A stretch of 64,000 nt of DNA. Source: Oasisia sp. SBJ-2009. Lineage: Eukaryota; Annelida; Polychaeta; Sabellida; Siboglinidae. Position 1 is the stretch's first letter. Each line of letters starts with the position of its first letter. The stretch spans positions 32,593,542 through 32,657,541 of the forward strand of contig OZ024857.1 in assembly GCA_964017155.1 (NCBI GenBank). Reading direction: 5' to 3'. The notes beneath the pieces are model-generated. The model saw only the letters and a program-made list of their open reading frames with translations, searched no databases and was not told the origin of the DNA. The translations under genes and the position numbers were made by a program. This document shows, piece by piece, positions 34,271 through 45,672 of the stretch.

Positions 34271-36689
34271 CGGAGGTTGGGTGGAGTGGGGAGGTTGGGT
34301 GAAGTAGGAAAGTTGGGTGAAATGGGGAGGTTGGGTGGAGTGGGGAGGTTGGGTGGAGTGGGTAGTTTGGGTGGAGTGGGGAGGTTGGGTGATGTGGGGA
34401 GGTTGGGTGAAGTGGGGAGGTTGGGTTGAGTGGGGAGGTTGTGTGAAGTGGGGAGGTTGGGTGGAGTGAGGAGGTTGGGTGGAGTGGGGAATTTGAGTGG
34501 AGTGGGGAGGTTGGGTGATTTGGGGAGGTTGGGTGCAGTGGGGAGGTTGGGTGATGTGTGGAGGTTGGGTGAAGTGGGGAGGTTGGGTGAAATGGGGAGG
34601 TTGGGTTGAGTGGGAAGGTTGTTTGAAGTGGGGAAGTTGTGTGGAGTGCGGAGGTTGGGTGGAGTGCGGAGGTTGGGTGAAGTGGGGAGGTTGGGTGGAG
34701 TGGGGAGGTTGAGTGGAGTGAGGAGGTTGGGTGGAGTGGGGAGTTTGAGTGGAGTGAGGAGGTTGGGTGATTTCGGGAGGTTGGGTGCAGTGCGGAGGTT
34801 GGGTGATGTGGAGAGGTTGGGTTGAGTGGGGAGGTTGTATCAAGTGGAGAAGTTGTGTGGAGTGCGGAGGTTTATGTGGAGTGCGGAGGTTGCATGCAGT
34901 GCGGAAGTTGGGTGGAGTGCGGAAGTTGGGTGGAGTGCGGAGGTTGGGTGAAGTGGGAAGGTTGGGTGGAGTGGGTAGGTTGGGTGGAGGGCGGAGGTTG
35001 GGTGGAGTGGTGTGGTTGGGTGGAGTGCGTAGGTTGGGAGGAGTGGGGAGGTTGGGTGGAGTTGGCAGGTTGGATGGCGTGGGGAAGTTCGGTGGTGTTC
35101 GGAGGTTGGGTGGAGCGCGGAGGTTGGTTGGAGCGCGGAAGTTGCGTGGAGTACGGAAGTTGGGTGGTGTGCGGAAGTTGGGTGGAGTGCGGAAGTTGGT
35201 TGGAGTGCTGAGTTTGGGTTGAGAGCAGAGGTTGGGTGGAGTGCGGAAGTTGGGTGGAATGCGGAAGTTGGGTGGAGTGCGGATGTTGGGTGGAGTGCGG
35301 AAGTTGTTTGGAGTGCGGAGATTGGGTGGAATGCGGAGGTTGGATGGAGTGCGAAGGTTGGGTGAAGTGGGGAGGTTGGGTGGAGTGGGGAGGTTGGGTG
35401 AAGTGGGGAGTTTGGGTGGAGTGAGGAGATTTGGTGAAGTTGGGAGGTTGGGTGAAGTGGGGAGGTTGGGTGAAGTGGGGAGGTTGGGTGGAGAGGGGAG
35501 TTTGGGCGGGGTGGGGAGGTTGGGTGGAGTGGGGAGATTGGGTGGAGTGGGGAGGTTGGGTGAAGAGGGGAGGTTGGGTGAAGTGGGGAGGTTGGGTGAA
35601 GTGGGGAGTTTGCGTGGAGTGTGGAAGTTGTGTGGAGTGCGGAGGTTGGGTGGAGTGCGGAGGTTCGATGGAGTGCGGAAGTTGGGTGGAGTGCGGAAGT
35701 TGGGTGTAGTGCGGAGGTTGGGTTGAGTGCGGAAGTTGGTTCGAGTGCGGAGGTTGGGTGGCGTGCGGAGGTTGGTTGGAATGCGGAGGCTTGGTGAAGT
35801 GGGGAGGTTGGGTGAAGTGTGGAGGTTGGGTTGAGTGCGAACTTTGGGTGGAGTGCGGACGTTGGGTGGAGTGGGGAGGTTGGGTGAAGTAGGGAGGTTG
35901 GGTGAAGTGGGGAGGTTGGGTGGAGTGGGGAGGTTTGGTGGAGTGGGGAGTTTGGGTGGAGTGGGGAGGTTGGGTGAAGTGGGAAGGTTGGGTGGAGTGG
36001 GGAGGATGGGTGAAGTGGGGAGGTTGGGTGAAGTGGGGAGGTTGGGTGGAGAGTGGAGGTTGGGTGGAGTGGGGAGGTTCGGTGGAGTGGGGAGGTTGGG
36101 TGGAGTGATGTGGTGGGTGGAGTGGGGAGTTTGAGTGGAGTGGGGAGGTTGGGTGATTTGGGGAGGTTGGGTGGAGTGGGGAGGTTGGGTGATGTGGGGA
36201 GGTTGGGTGAAGTGGGGAGGTTGGGCAAAGTGGGGAGGTTGGGTTGAGTGGGGAGGTTGTATGAAGTGGGGAAGTTGTGTGGAGTGCGGAGGTTGGGTGG
36301 AGTACGGAGGTTGCATGGAGTGCGGAAGTTGGGTGGAGTGCGGAAGTTGGGTGGAGTGCGGAGGTTGGGTGAAATGGGGAGGTTGGGTGGAGTGGGGAGG
36401 TTGGGTGGAGGGGGAGGTTGGGTGGAGTGGGGAGGATGGGTTGAAGTGGTGTGGTTGGTTGGAGTGCGTAGGTTGGGAGGAGTGGGGAGGTTGGGTGGAG
36501 TGCTGATGTTGGGTGGTGTTCGGAGGTTGGGTGGAGTGCGGAGGTTGGGTGGAGCGCGGAAGTTGAGTGGAGTGCGGAAGTTGGGTGGAGTGCGGATGTT
36601 GGGTGGAGTGCGGAAGTTGTTTGGAGTGCGGAGATTGGGTGGAATGCGGAGGTTGGATGGAGTGCGAAGGTTGGGTGAAGTGGGGAGGT

Positions 36690-36850
36690 TGGGTGAAGTG
36701 GGGAGGTTGGGTGGAGAGGGGAGTTTGGGCGGGGTGCGAAGGTTGGGTGAAGTGGGGAGGTTGGGTGAAGTGGGGAGGTTGGGTGAAGTGGGGAGGTTGG
36801 GTGGAGAGGGGAGTTTGGGCGGGGTGCGAAGGTTGGGTGAAGTGGGGAGG
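36690..36850 (+). repeat. C1-specific replacement patch
   Basis: In C2 (about 47,190-47,330) and C3 (about 58,935-59,075) a GAGTTTGGGTGGAGTGAGGAG unit and a GATTTGGTGAAG unit lie here. C1 instead has a second copy of the GGAGAGGGG and GGGCGGGGTGCGAAGG units. The net length change is +18 bp. Replacing several monomers with a neighbouring type while changing length by a single monomer looks like a short gene-conversion or double-exchange tract. Confidence 0.72.
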
Positions 36851-36918
36851 TTGGGTGGAGTGGGGAGGTTGGGTGAAGTGGGGAGTTTGGGTGGAGTGAG
36901 GAGATTTGGTGAAGTTGG

Positions 36919-37244
36919 GAGGTTTGGGTGAAGTGGGGAGGTTGGGTGAAGTGGGGAGGTTGGGTGGAGAGGGGAATTTGGGCGGGGTGGGGAGGTTGGG
37001 TGGAGTGGGGAGATTGGGTGGAGTGGGGAGGTTGGGTGAAGAGGGGAGGTTGGGTGAAGTGGGGAGGTTGGGTGAAGTGGGGAGGTTTGGGTGAAGTGGG
37101 GAGGTTGGGTGAAGTGGGGAGGTTGGGTGGAGAGGGGAGTTTGGGCGGGGTGGGGAGGTTGGGTGGAGTGGGGAGATTGGGTGGAGTGGGGAGGTTGGGT
37201 GAAGAGGGGAGGTTGGGTGAAGTGGGGAGGTTGGGTGAAGTGGG
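36919..37244 (+). repeat. 163-bp tandem pair led by a 19-bp GGTTTGGG monomer
   Basis: A GGTTTGGGTGAAG monomer (one extra T, 19 bp) at about 36,922 recurs at 37,085, 163 bp later (9 x 18 + 1). The intervening monomers are repeated as well. The pair is inherited in C2 (about 47,407 and 47,570) and C3 (about 59,153 and 59,316). A single GGTTTGGG monomer is present near 42,973 and 53,458. Confidence 0.82.
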
Positions 37245-38019
37245 GAGGTTGCGTGGAGTGCGGAAGTTGTGTGGAGTGCGGAGGTTGGGTGGAGTGCGGA
37301 GGATGGGTTGAAGTGGGGAGGTTGGGTGGAGTGCGGAGATTGGGTGAAGTGGGGAGGTTGGGTGGAGTGGGGAGGTTGAGAGGAGTGAGGAGGTTGGGTG
37401 ATTTCGGGAGGTTGGGTGCTGTGGGGAGGTTGGGTGACGTGGAGAGGTTGGGTTGAGTGGGGAGGTTGTATGAAGTGGAGAAGTTGTGTGGAGTGCGGAG
37501 GTTTATGTGGAGTGCGGAGGTTGCATGGAGTGCGGAAGTTGGGTGGAGTGCGGAAGTTGGGTGGAGTGCGGAGGTTGGGTGAAGTGGGGAGGTTGGGTGG
37601 AGTGGTGAGGTTGGGTGGAGGGCGGAGGTTGGGTGGAGTGGTGTGGTTGGGTGGAGTGGGGAGGTTGGGTGAAGTGGGGAGGTTGGGTGGAGTGAGGAGG
37701 TTGGGTGAAGTTGGGAGGTTGGGTGAAGTGGGGAGGTTGGGTGGAGTGGGGAGGTTGGGTGAAGTGGGGAGGTTGGGTGAAGTGGGGAGGTTGCGTGGAG
37801 TGGGGAGGTTGGGTGAAGTGGGGACGTTGGGTGGAGTGAGGAGGTTGGGTAGAGTGGGGAGGTTGGGTGAAGTGGGGAAGTTGGGAGGAGTGGGGAGGTT
37901 GGGTGAAGGGCGGAGGTTGGGTGGAGGGCGGAGGTTGGGTGGAGTGGGGAGGTTGCTTGGGGTGGGGAGATTGGGTGGAGTGGGGAGGTTCGGTGAAGTG
38001 GGGAGGTTGGGTGGAGTGG

Positions 38020-38260
38020 GGAGGTTGGGTGGAGTGCGGAAGTTGTGTGGAGTGCGGAGGTTGGGTGGAGTTCGGAGGTTGGATGGAGTGCGGAAGTTGG
38101 GTGGAGTGCGGAAGTTGCATGGAGTGCGGAAGTTGGGTGGAGTGCGGAGGTTGGGTGGAGTTCGGAAGTTGGGTGGAGTGCGGAGGTTGGGTGGAGTGCG
38201 GAGGTTGCATGGAGTGCGGAAGTTGGGTGGAGTGCGGAAGTTGGGTGGAGTGCGAAGGTT
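38020..38260 (+). repeat. CpG-phased TGCGG block
   Basis: Thirteen successive CpG cytosines lie at 38037, 38055, 38073, 38091, 38109, 38127, 38145, 38163, 38181, 38199, 38217, 38235 and 38253, each exactly 18 bp from the last. The monomers are TGCGG or TTCGG types. GGG runs here are separated by about 15 nt, so the usual quadruplex pattern is not met. Equivalent blocks lie 10,485 bp (C2) and 22,231 bp (C3) downstream. Confidence 0.9.
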
Positions 38261-40851
38261 GGGTGAAATGGGGAGGTTGGGTGGAGTGGAGAGGTTGGGT
38301 GGAGGGGGGAGTTTGGGTGGAGTGGGGAGGATCGGTAGAGGGGGGAGTTTGGGTGGAGTGGGGAGGTTGGGTGGAGTGGTGTGGTTGGTTGGAGTGCGTA
38401 GGTTGGGAGGAGTGGGGAGGTTGGGTGGAGTGCTGATGTTGGGTGGTGTTCGGAGGTTGGGTGGAGTGCGGAGGTTGGGTGGAGCGCGGAAGTTGCGTGG
38501 AGTACGGAAGTTGAGTGGTGTGCGGAAGTTGGGTGGAGTGCGGAAGTTGGGTGGAGTGCGGAAGTTGGGTGGAGTGCGGATGTTGGGTGGAGTGCGGAAG
38601 TTGTTTGGAGTGCGGAGATTGGGTGGAATGCGGAGGTTGGATGGAGTGCGAAGGTTGGGTGAAGTGGGGAGGTTGGGTGGAGTGGGGAGGTTGGGTGAAG
38701 TGGGGAGTTTGGGTGGAGTGAGGAGATTTGTGAAGTTGGGAGGTTGGGTGAAGTGGGGAGGTTGGGTGAAGTGGGGAGGTTGGGTGGAGAGGGGAGTTTG
38801 GGCGGGGTGGGGAGGTTGGGTGGAGTGGGGAGATTGGGTGGAGTGGGGAGGTTGGGTGAAGAGGGGAGGTTGGGTGAAGTGGGGAGGTTGGGTGAAGTGG
38901 GGAGGTTGCGTGGAGTGCGGAAGTTGTGTGGAGTGCGGAGGTTGGGTGGAGTGCGGAGGTTCGATGGAGTGCGGAAGTTGGGTGGAGTGCGGAAGTTGGG
39001 TGTAGTGCGGAGGTTGGGTTGAGTGCGGAAGTTGGTTCGAGTGCGGAGGTTGGGTGGCGTGCGGAGGTTGGTTGGAATGCGGAGGTTTGTTGAAGTGGGG
39101 AGGTTGGGTGAAGTGTGGAGGTTGGGTTGAGTGCGAACTTTGGGTGGAGTGCGGACGTTGGGTGGAGTGGGGAGGTTGGGTGAAGTAGGGAGGTTGGGTG
39201 AAGTGGGGAGGTTGGGTGGAGTGGGGAGGTTTGGTGGAGTGGGGAGTTTGGGTGGAGTGGGGAGGTTGGGTGATGTGGGGAGGTTGGGTGAAGTGGGAAG
39301 GTTGGGTGGAGTGGGGAGGATGGGTGAAGTGGGGAGGTTGGGTGGAGTGCGGAAGTTGTGTGGAGTGCGGTGGTTGGGTGGAGTTCGGAGGTTGGATGGA
39401 GTGCGGAAGTTGGGTGGAGTGCGGAAGTTGGGTGTAGTACGGAAGTTGGGTGGAGTGCGGAGGTTAGGTAGAGTGCGGAAGTTGGTTCGAGTGCGGAGGT
39501 AGGGTGGCGTGCGGAGGTTGGTTGGAAGGCGGAGGTTTGGTGAAGTGGGGAGGTTGGGTGGAGTTGGGAGGTTGGGTGAAGTGTGGAGGTTGGGTTGAGT
39601 GCGAACTTTGGGTGGAGTGCGGAGGTTGGGTGGAGTGGGGAGGTTGGGTGAAGTAGGAAAGTTGGGTGAAATGGGGAGGTTGGGTGGAGTGGGGAGGTTG
39701 GGTGGAGTGGGTAGTTTGGGTGGAGTGGGGAGGTTGGGTGATGTGGGGAGGTTGGGTGAAGTGGGGAGGTTCGGTTGAGTGGGGAGGTTGTGTGAAGTGG
39801 GGAGGTTGGGTGGAGTGAGGAGGTTGGGTGGAGTGGGGAATTTGAGTGGAGTGGGGAGGTTGGGTGATTTGGGGAGGTTGGGTGCAGTGGGGAGGTTGGG
39901 TGATGTGTGGAGGTTGGGTGAAGTGGGGAGGTTGGGTGAAATGGGGAGGTTGGGTTGAGTGGGAAGGTTGTTTGAAGTGGGGAAGTTGTGTGGAGTGCGG
40001 AGGTTGGGTGGAGTGCGGAGGTTGGGTGAAGTGGGGAGGTTGGGTGGAGTGGGGAGGTTGAGTGGAGTGAGGAGGTTGGGTGGAGTGGGGAGTTTGAGTG
40101 GAGTGAGGAGGTTGGGTGATTTCGGGAGGTTGGGTGCAGTGCGGAGGTTGGGTGATGTGGAGAGGTTGGGTTGAGTGGGGAGGTTGTATCAAGTGGAGAA
40201 GTTGTGTGGAGTGCGGAGGTTTATGTGGAGTGCGGAGGTTGCATGCAGTGCGGAAGTTGGGTGGAGTGCGGAAGTTGGGTGGAGTGCGGAGGTTGGGTGA
40301 AGTGGGGAGGTTGGGTGGAGTGGGGAGGTTGTATGAAGTGGAGAAGTTGTGTGGAGTGCGGAGGTTTATGTGGAGTGCGGAGGTTGCATGGAGTGCGGAA
40401 GTTGGGTGGAGTGCGGAAGTTGGGTGGAGTGCGGAGGTTGGGTGAAGTGGGGAGGTTGGGTGGAGTGGTGAGGTTGGGTGGAGGGCGGAGGTTGGGTGGA
40501 GTGGTGTGGTTGGGTGGAGTGGGGAGGTTGGGTGAAGTGGGGAGGTTGGGTGGAGTGAGGAGGTTGGGTGAAGTTGGGAGGTTGGGTGAAGTGGGGAGGT
40601 TGGGTGGAGTGGGGAGGTTGGGTGAAGTGGGGAGGTTGGGTGAAGTGGGGAGGTTGCGTGGAGTGGGGAGGTTGGGTGAAGTGGGGACGTTGGGTGGAGT
40701 GAGGAGGTTGGGTAGAGTGGGGAGGTTGGGTGAAGTGGGGAAGTTGGGAGGAGTGGGGAGGTTGGGTGAAGGGCGGAGGTTGGGTGGAGGGCGGAGGTTG
40801 GGTGGAGTGGGGAGGTTGCTTGGGGTGGGGAGATTGGGTGGAGTGGGGAGG

Positions 40852-42675
40852 TTCGGTGAAGTGGGGAGGTTGGGTGGAGTGGGGAGGTTGGGTGGAGTGC
40901 GGAAGTTGTGTGGAGTGCGGAGGTTGGGTGGAGTTCGGAGGTTGGATGGAGTGCGGAAGTTGGGTGGAGTGCGGAAGTTGGGTGTAGTACGGAAGTTGGG
41001 TGGAGTGCGGAGGTTGGGTGGAGTGCGGAGGTTGCATGGAGTGCGGAAGTTGGGTGGAGTGCGGAAGTTGGGTGGAGTGCGAAGGTTGGGTGAAATGGGG
41101 AGGTTGGGTGGAGTGGGGAGGTTGGGTGGAGGGGGGAGTTTGGGTGGAGTGGGGAGGATGGGTAGAGGGGGGAGTTTGGGTGGAGTGGGGAGGTTGGGTG
41201 GAGTGGTGTGGTTGGTTGGAGTGCGTAGGTTGGGAGGAGTGGGGAGGTTGGGTGGAGTGCTGATGTTGGGTGGTGTTCGGAGGTTGGGTGGAGTGCGGAG
41301 GTTGGGTGGAGCGCGGAAGTTGCGTGGAGTACGGAATTTGAGTGGTGTGCGGAAGTTGGGTGGAGTGCGGAAGTTGGGTGGAGTGCGGAAGTTGGGTGGA
41401 GTGCGGATGTTGGGTGGAGTGCGGAAGTTGTTTGGAGTGCGGAGATTGGGTGGAATGCGGAGGTTGGATGGAGTGCGAAGGTTGGGTGAAGTGGGGAGGT
41501 TGGGTGGAGTGGGGAGGTTGGGTGAAGTGGGGAGTTTGGGTGGAGTGAGGAGATTTGGTGAAGTTGGGAGGTTGGGTGAAGTGGGGAGGTTGGGTGAAGT
41601 GGGGAGGTTGGGTGGAGAGGGGAGTTTGGGCGGGGTGGGGAGGTTGGGTGGAGTGGGGAGATTGGGTGGAGTGGGGAGGTTGGGTGAAGAGGGGAGGTTG
41701 GGTGAAGTGGGGAGGTTGGGTGAAGTGGGGAGGTTGCGTGGAGTGCGGAAGTTGTGTGGAGTGCGGAGGTTGGGTGGAGTGCGGAGGTTCGATGGAGTGC
41801 GGAAGTTGGGTGGAGTGCGGAAGTTGGGTGTAGTGCGGAGGTTGGGTTGAGTGCGGAAGTTGGTTCGAGTGCGGAGGTTGGGTGGCGTGCGGAGGTTGGT
41901 TGGAATGCGGAGGCTTGTTGAAGTGGGGAGGTTGGGTGAAGTGTGGAGGTTGGGTTGAGTGCGAACTTTGGGTGGAGTGCGGACGTTGGGTGGAGTGGGG
42001 AGGTTGGGTGAAGTAGGGAGGTTGGGTGAAGTGGGGAGGTTGGGTGGAGTGGGGAGGTTTGGTGGAGTGGGGAGTTTGGGTGGAGTGGGGAGGTTGGGTG
42101 ATGTGGGGAGGTTGGGTGAAGTGGGAAGGTTCGGTGAAGTGGGGAGGTTGGGTGGAGTGGGGAGGTTGGGTGGAGTGCGGAAGTTGTGTGGAGTGCGGAG
42201 GTTGGGTGGAGTTCGGAGGTTGGATGGAGTGCGGAAGTTGGGTGGAGTGCGGAAGTTGGGTGTAGTACGGAAGTTGGGTGGAGTGCGGAGGTTGGGTGGA
42301 GTGCGGAGGTTGCATGGAGTGCGGAAGTTGGGTGGAGTGCGGAAGTTGGGTGGAGTGCGAAGGTTGGGTGAAATGGGGAGGTTGGGTGGAGTGGGGAGGT
42401 TGGGTGGAGGGGGGAGTTTGGGTGGAGTGGGGAGGATGGGTAGAGGGGGGAGTTTGGGTGGAGTGGGGAGGTTGGGTGGAGTGGTGTGGTTGGTTGGAGT
42501 GCGTAGGTTGGGAGGAGTGGGGAGGTTGGGTGGAGTGCTGATGTTGGGTGGTGTTCGGAGGTTGGGTGGAGTGCGGAGGTTGGGTGGAGCGCGGAAGTTG
42601 CGTGGAGTACGGAAGTTGAGTGGTGTGCGGAAGTTGGGTGGAGTGCGGAAGTTGGGTGGAGTGCGGAAGTTGTTT
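40852..42675 (+). repeat. 1,278-bp-offset duplication inside C1
   Basis: About 40,852-41,397 matches about 42,130-42,675 (markers 40908/42186 and 41000/42278; 71 x 18 bp). The upstream junction near 42,125 fuses a GTGGGAAGG monomer to the GTTCGGTGAAG unit. One base differs, GGAATTTGAG near 41,335 against GGAAGTTGAG near 42,613. Both halves and the difference are reproduced in C2, so the event came before the 10-kb duplication. Confidence 0.82.
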
Positions 42676-45672
42676 GGAGTGCGGAGATTGGGTGGAATGC
42701 GGAGGTTGGATGGAGTGCGAAGGTTGGGTGAAGTGGGGAGGTTGGGTGGAGTGGGGAGGTTGGGTGAAGTGGGGAGTTTGGGTGGAGTGAGGAGATTTGG
42801 TGAAGTTGGGAGGTTGGGTGAAGTGGGGAGGTTGGGTGAAGTGGGGAGGTTGGGTGGAGAGGGGAGTTTGGGCGGGGTGCGAAGGTTGGGTGAAGTGGGT
42901 AGGTTGGGTGGAGTGGGGAGGTTGGGTGAAGTGGGGAGTTTGGGTGGAGTGAGGAGATTTGGTGAAGTTGGGAGGTTTGGGTGAAGTGGGGAGGTTGGGT
43001 GAAGTGGGGAGGTTGGGTGGAGAGGGGAGTTTGGGCGGGGTGGGGAGGTTGGGTGGAGTGGGGAGATTGGGTGGAGTGGGGAGGTTGGGTGAAGAGGGGA
43101 GGTTGGGTGAAGTGGGGAGGTTGGGTGAAGTGGGGAGGTTGCGTGGAGTGCGGAAGTTGTGTGGAGTGCGGAGGTTGGGTGGAGTGCGGAGGATGGGTTG
43201 AAGTGGGGAGGTTGGGTGGAGTGCGGAGATTGGGTGAAGTGGGGAGGTTGGGTGGAGTGGGGAGGTTGAGAGGAGTGAGGAGGTTGGGTGATTTCGGGAG
43301 GTTGGGTGCTGTGGGGAGGTTGGGTGACGTGGAGAGGTTGGGTTGAGTGGGGAGGTTGTATGAAGTGGAGAAGTTGTGTGGAGTGCGGAGGTTTATGTGG
43401 AGTGCGGAGGTTGCATGGAGTGCGGAAGTTGGGTGGAGTGCGGAAGTTGGGTGGAGTGCGGAGGTTGGGTGAAGTGGGGAGGTTGGGTGGAGTGGTGAGG
43501 TTGGGTGGAGGGCGGAGGTTGGGTGGAGTGGTGTGGTTGGGTGGAGTGGGGAGGTTGGGTGAAGTGGGGAGGTTGGGTGGAGTGAGGAGGTTGGGTGAAG
43601 TTGGGAGGTTGGGTGAAGTGGGGAGGTTGGGTGGAGTGGGGAGGTTGGGTGAAGTGGGGAGGTTGGGTGAAGTGGGGAGGTTGCGTGGAGTGGGGAGGTT
43701 GGGTGGAGTGGGGACGTTGGGTGGAGTGAGGAGGTTGGGTAGAGTGGGGAGGTTGGGTGAAGTGGGGAGGTTGGGTGAAGTGGGGAGGTTGGGTGGAGAG
43801 GGGAGTTTGGGCGGGGTGGGGAGGTTGGGTGGAGTGGGGAGATTGGGTGGAGTGGGGAGGTTGGGTGAAGAGGGGAGGTTGGGTGAAGTGGGGAGGTTGG
43901 GTGAAGTGGGGAGGTTGCGTGGAGTGCGGAAGTTGTGTGGAGTGCGGAGGTTGGGTGGAGTGCGGAGGTTCGATGGAGTGCGGAAGTTGGGTGGAGTGCG
44001 GAAGTTGGGTGTAGTGCGGAGGTTGGGTTGAGTGCGGAAGTTGGTTCGAGTGCGGAGGTTGGGTGGCGTGCGGAGGTTGGTTGGAATGCGGAGGCTTGTT
44101 GAAGTGCGGAGGTTGGGTGAAGTGTGGAGGTTGGGTTGAGTGCGAACTTTGGGTGGAGTGCGGACGTTGGGTGAAGTGGGGAGGTTGGGTGAAGTAGGGA
44201 GGTTGGGTGAAGTGGGGAGGTTGGGTGGAGTGGGGAGGTTTGGTGGAGTGGGGAGTTTGGGTGGAGTGGGGAGGTTGGGTGATGTGGGGAGGTTGGGTGA
44301 AGTGGGAAGGTTGGGTGGAGTGGGGAGGATGGGTGAAGTGGGGAGGTTGGGTGAAGTGGGGAGGTTGGGTGGAGAGTGGAGGTTGGGTGGAGTGGGGAGG
44401 TTCGGTGGAGTGGGGAGGTTGGGTGCTCTGGGGAGGTAGGGTGAAGTGAGGAGGTTGGGTGGAGTGATGTGGTGGGTGGAGTGGGGAGTTTGAGTGGAGT
44501 GGGGAGGTTGGGTGATTTGGGGAGGTTGGGTGGAGTGGGGAGGTTGGGTGATGTGGGGAGGTTGGGTGAAGTGGGGAGGTTGGGCGAAGTGGGGAGGTTG
44601 GGTTGAGTGGGGAGGTTGTATGAAGTGGGGAAGTTGTGTGGAGTGCGGAGGTTGGGTGGAGTACGGAGGTTGCATGGAGTGCGGAAGTTGGGTGGAGTGC
44701 GGAAGTTGGGTGTAGTGCGGAGGTTGGGTGAAATGGGGAGTTTGGGTGGAGTGGGGAGGTTGGGTGGAGGGGGAGGTTGGGTGGAGTGGGGAGGATGGGT
44801 TGAAGTGGGGAGGTTGGGTGGAGTGCGGAGATTGGGTGAAGTGGGGAGGTTGGGTGGAGTGGGGAGGTTGAGAGGAGTGAGGAGGTTGGGTGATTTCGGG
44901 AGGTTGGGTGCTGTGGGGAGGTTGGGTGACGTGGAGAGGTTGGGTTGAGTGCTGAGGTTGTATGAAGTGGAGAAGTTGTGTGGAGTGCGGAGGTTTATGT
45001 GGAGTGCGGAGGTTGCATGGAGTGCGGACGTTGGGTGGAGTGCGGAAGTTGGGTGGAGTGCGGAGGTTGGGTGAAGTGGGGAGGTTGGGTGGAGTGGGGA
45101 GGTTGGGTGGAGGGCGGAGGTTGGGTGGAGTGGTGTGGTTGGGTGGAGTGGGGAGGTTGGGTGAAGTGGGGAGGTTGGGTGGAGTGAGGAGGTTGGGTGA
45201 AGTTGGGAGGTTGGGTGAAGTGGGGAGGTTGGGTGGAGTGGGGAGGTTGGGTGAAGTGGGGAGGTTGGGTGAAGTGGGGAGGTTGCGTGGAGTGGGGAGG
45301 TTGGGTGAAGTGGGGACGTTGGGTGGAGTGAGGAGGTTGGGTAGAGTGGGGAGGTTGGGTGAAGTGGGGAAGTTGGGAGGAGTGGGGAGGTTGGGTGAAG
45401 GGCGGAGGTTGGGTGGAGGGCGGAGGTTGGGTGGAGTGGGGAAGTTGCTTGGGGTGGGGAGATTGGGTGGAGTGGGGAGGTTCGGTGAAGTGGGGAGGTT
45501 GGGTGGAGTGGGGAGGTTGTATGAAGTGGAGAAGTTGTGTGGAGTGCGGAGGTTTATGTGGAGTGCGGAGGTTGCATGGAGTGCGGAAGTTGGGTGGAGT
45601 GCGGAAGTTGGGTGGAGTGCGGAGGTTGGGTGAAGTGGGGAGGTTGGGTGGAGTTGGGAGGTTGGGTGGAGT

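Larger units (their letters stand above)
33585..45672 (+). repeat. Region C giant HOR, copy C1 (about 12,088 bp)
   Basis: This is the first and longest copy of the region-C unit. It aligns to C2 at an offset of 10,485 bp from about 36,900 to its end (for example 37398/47883, 40221/50706, 44962/55447) and to C3 at 22,231 bp from 36,900 onward. It exceeds the 10,485-bp unit by 1,603 bp: a 1,585-bp segment (about 33,945-35,530) missing from C2 plus one extra monomer near 36,700. Internal structure includes a 1,278-bp duplication and repeated 19-bp GTTTATG units. Confidence 0.9.
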
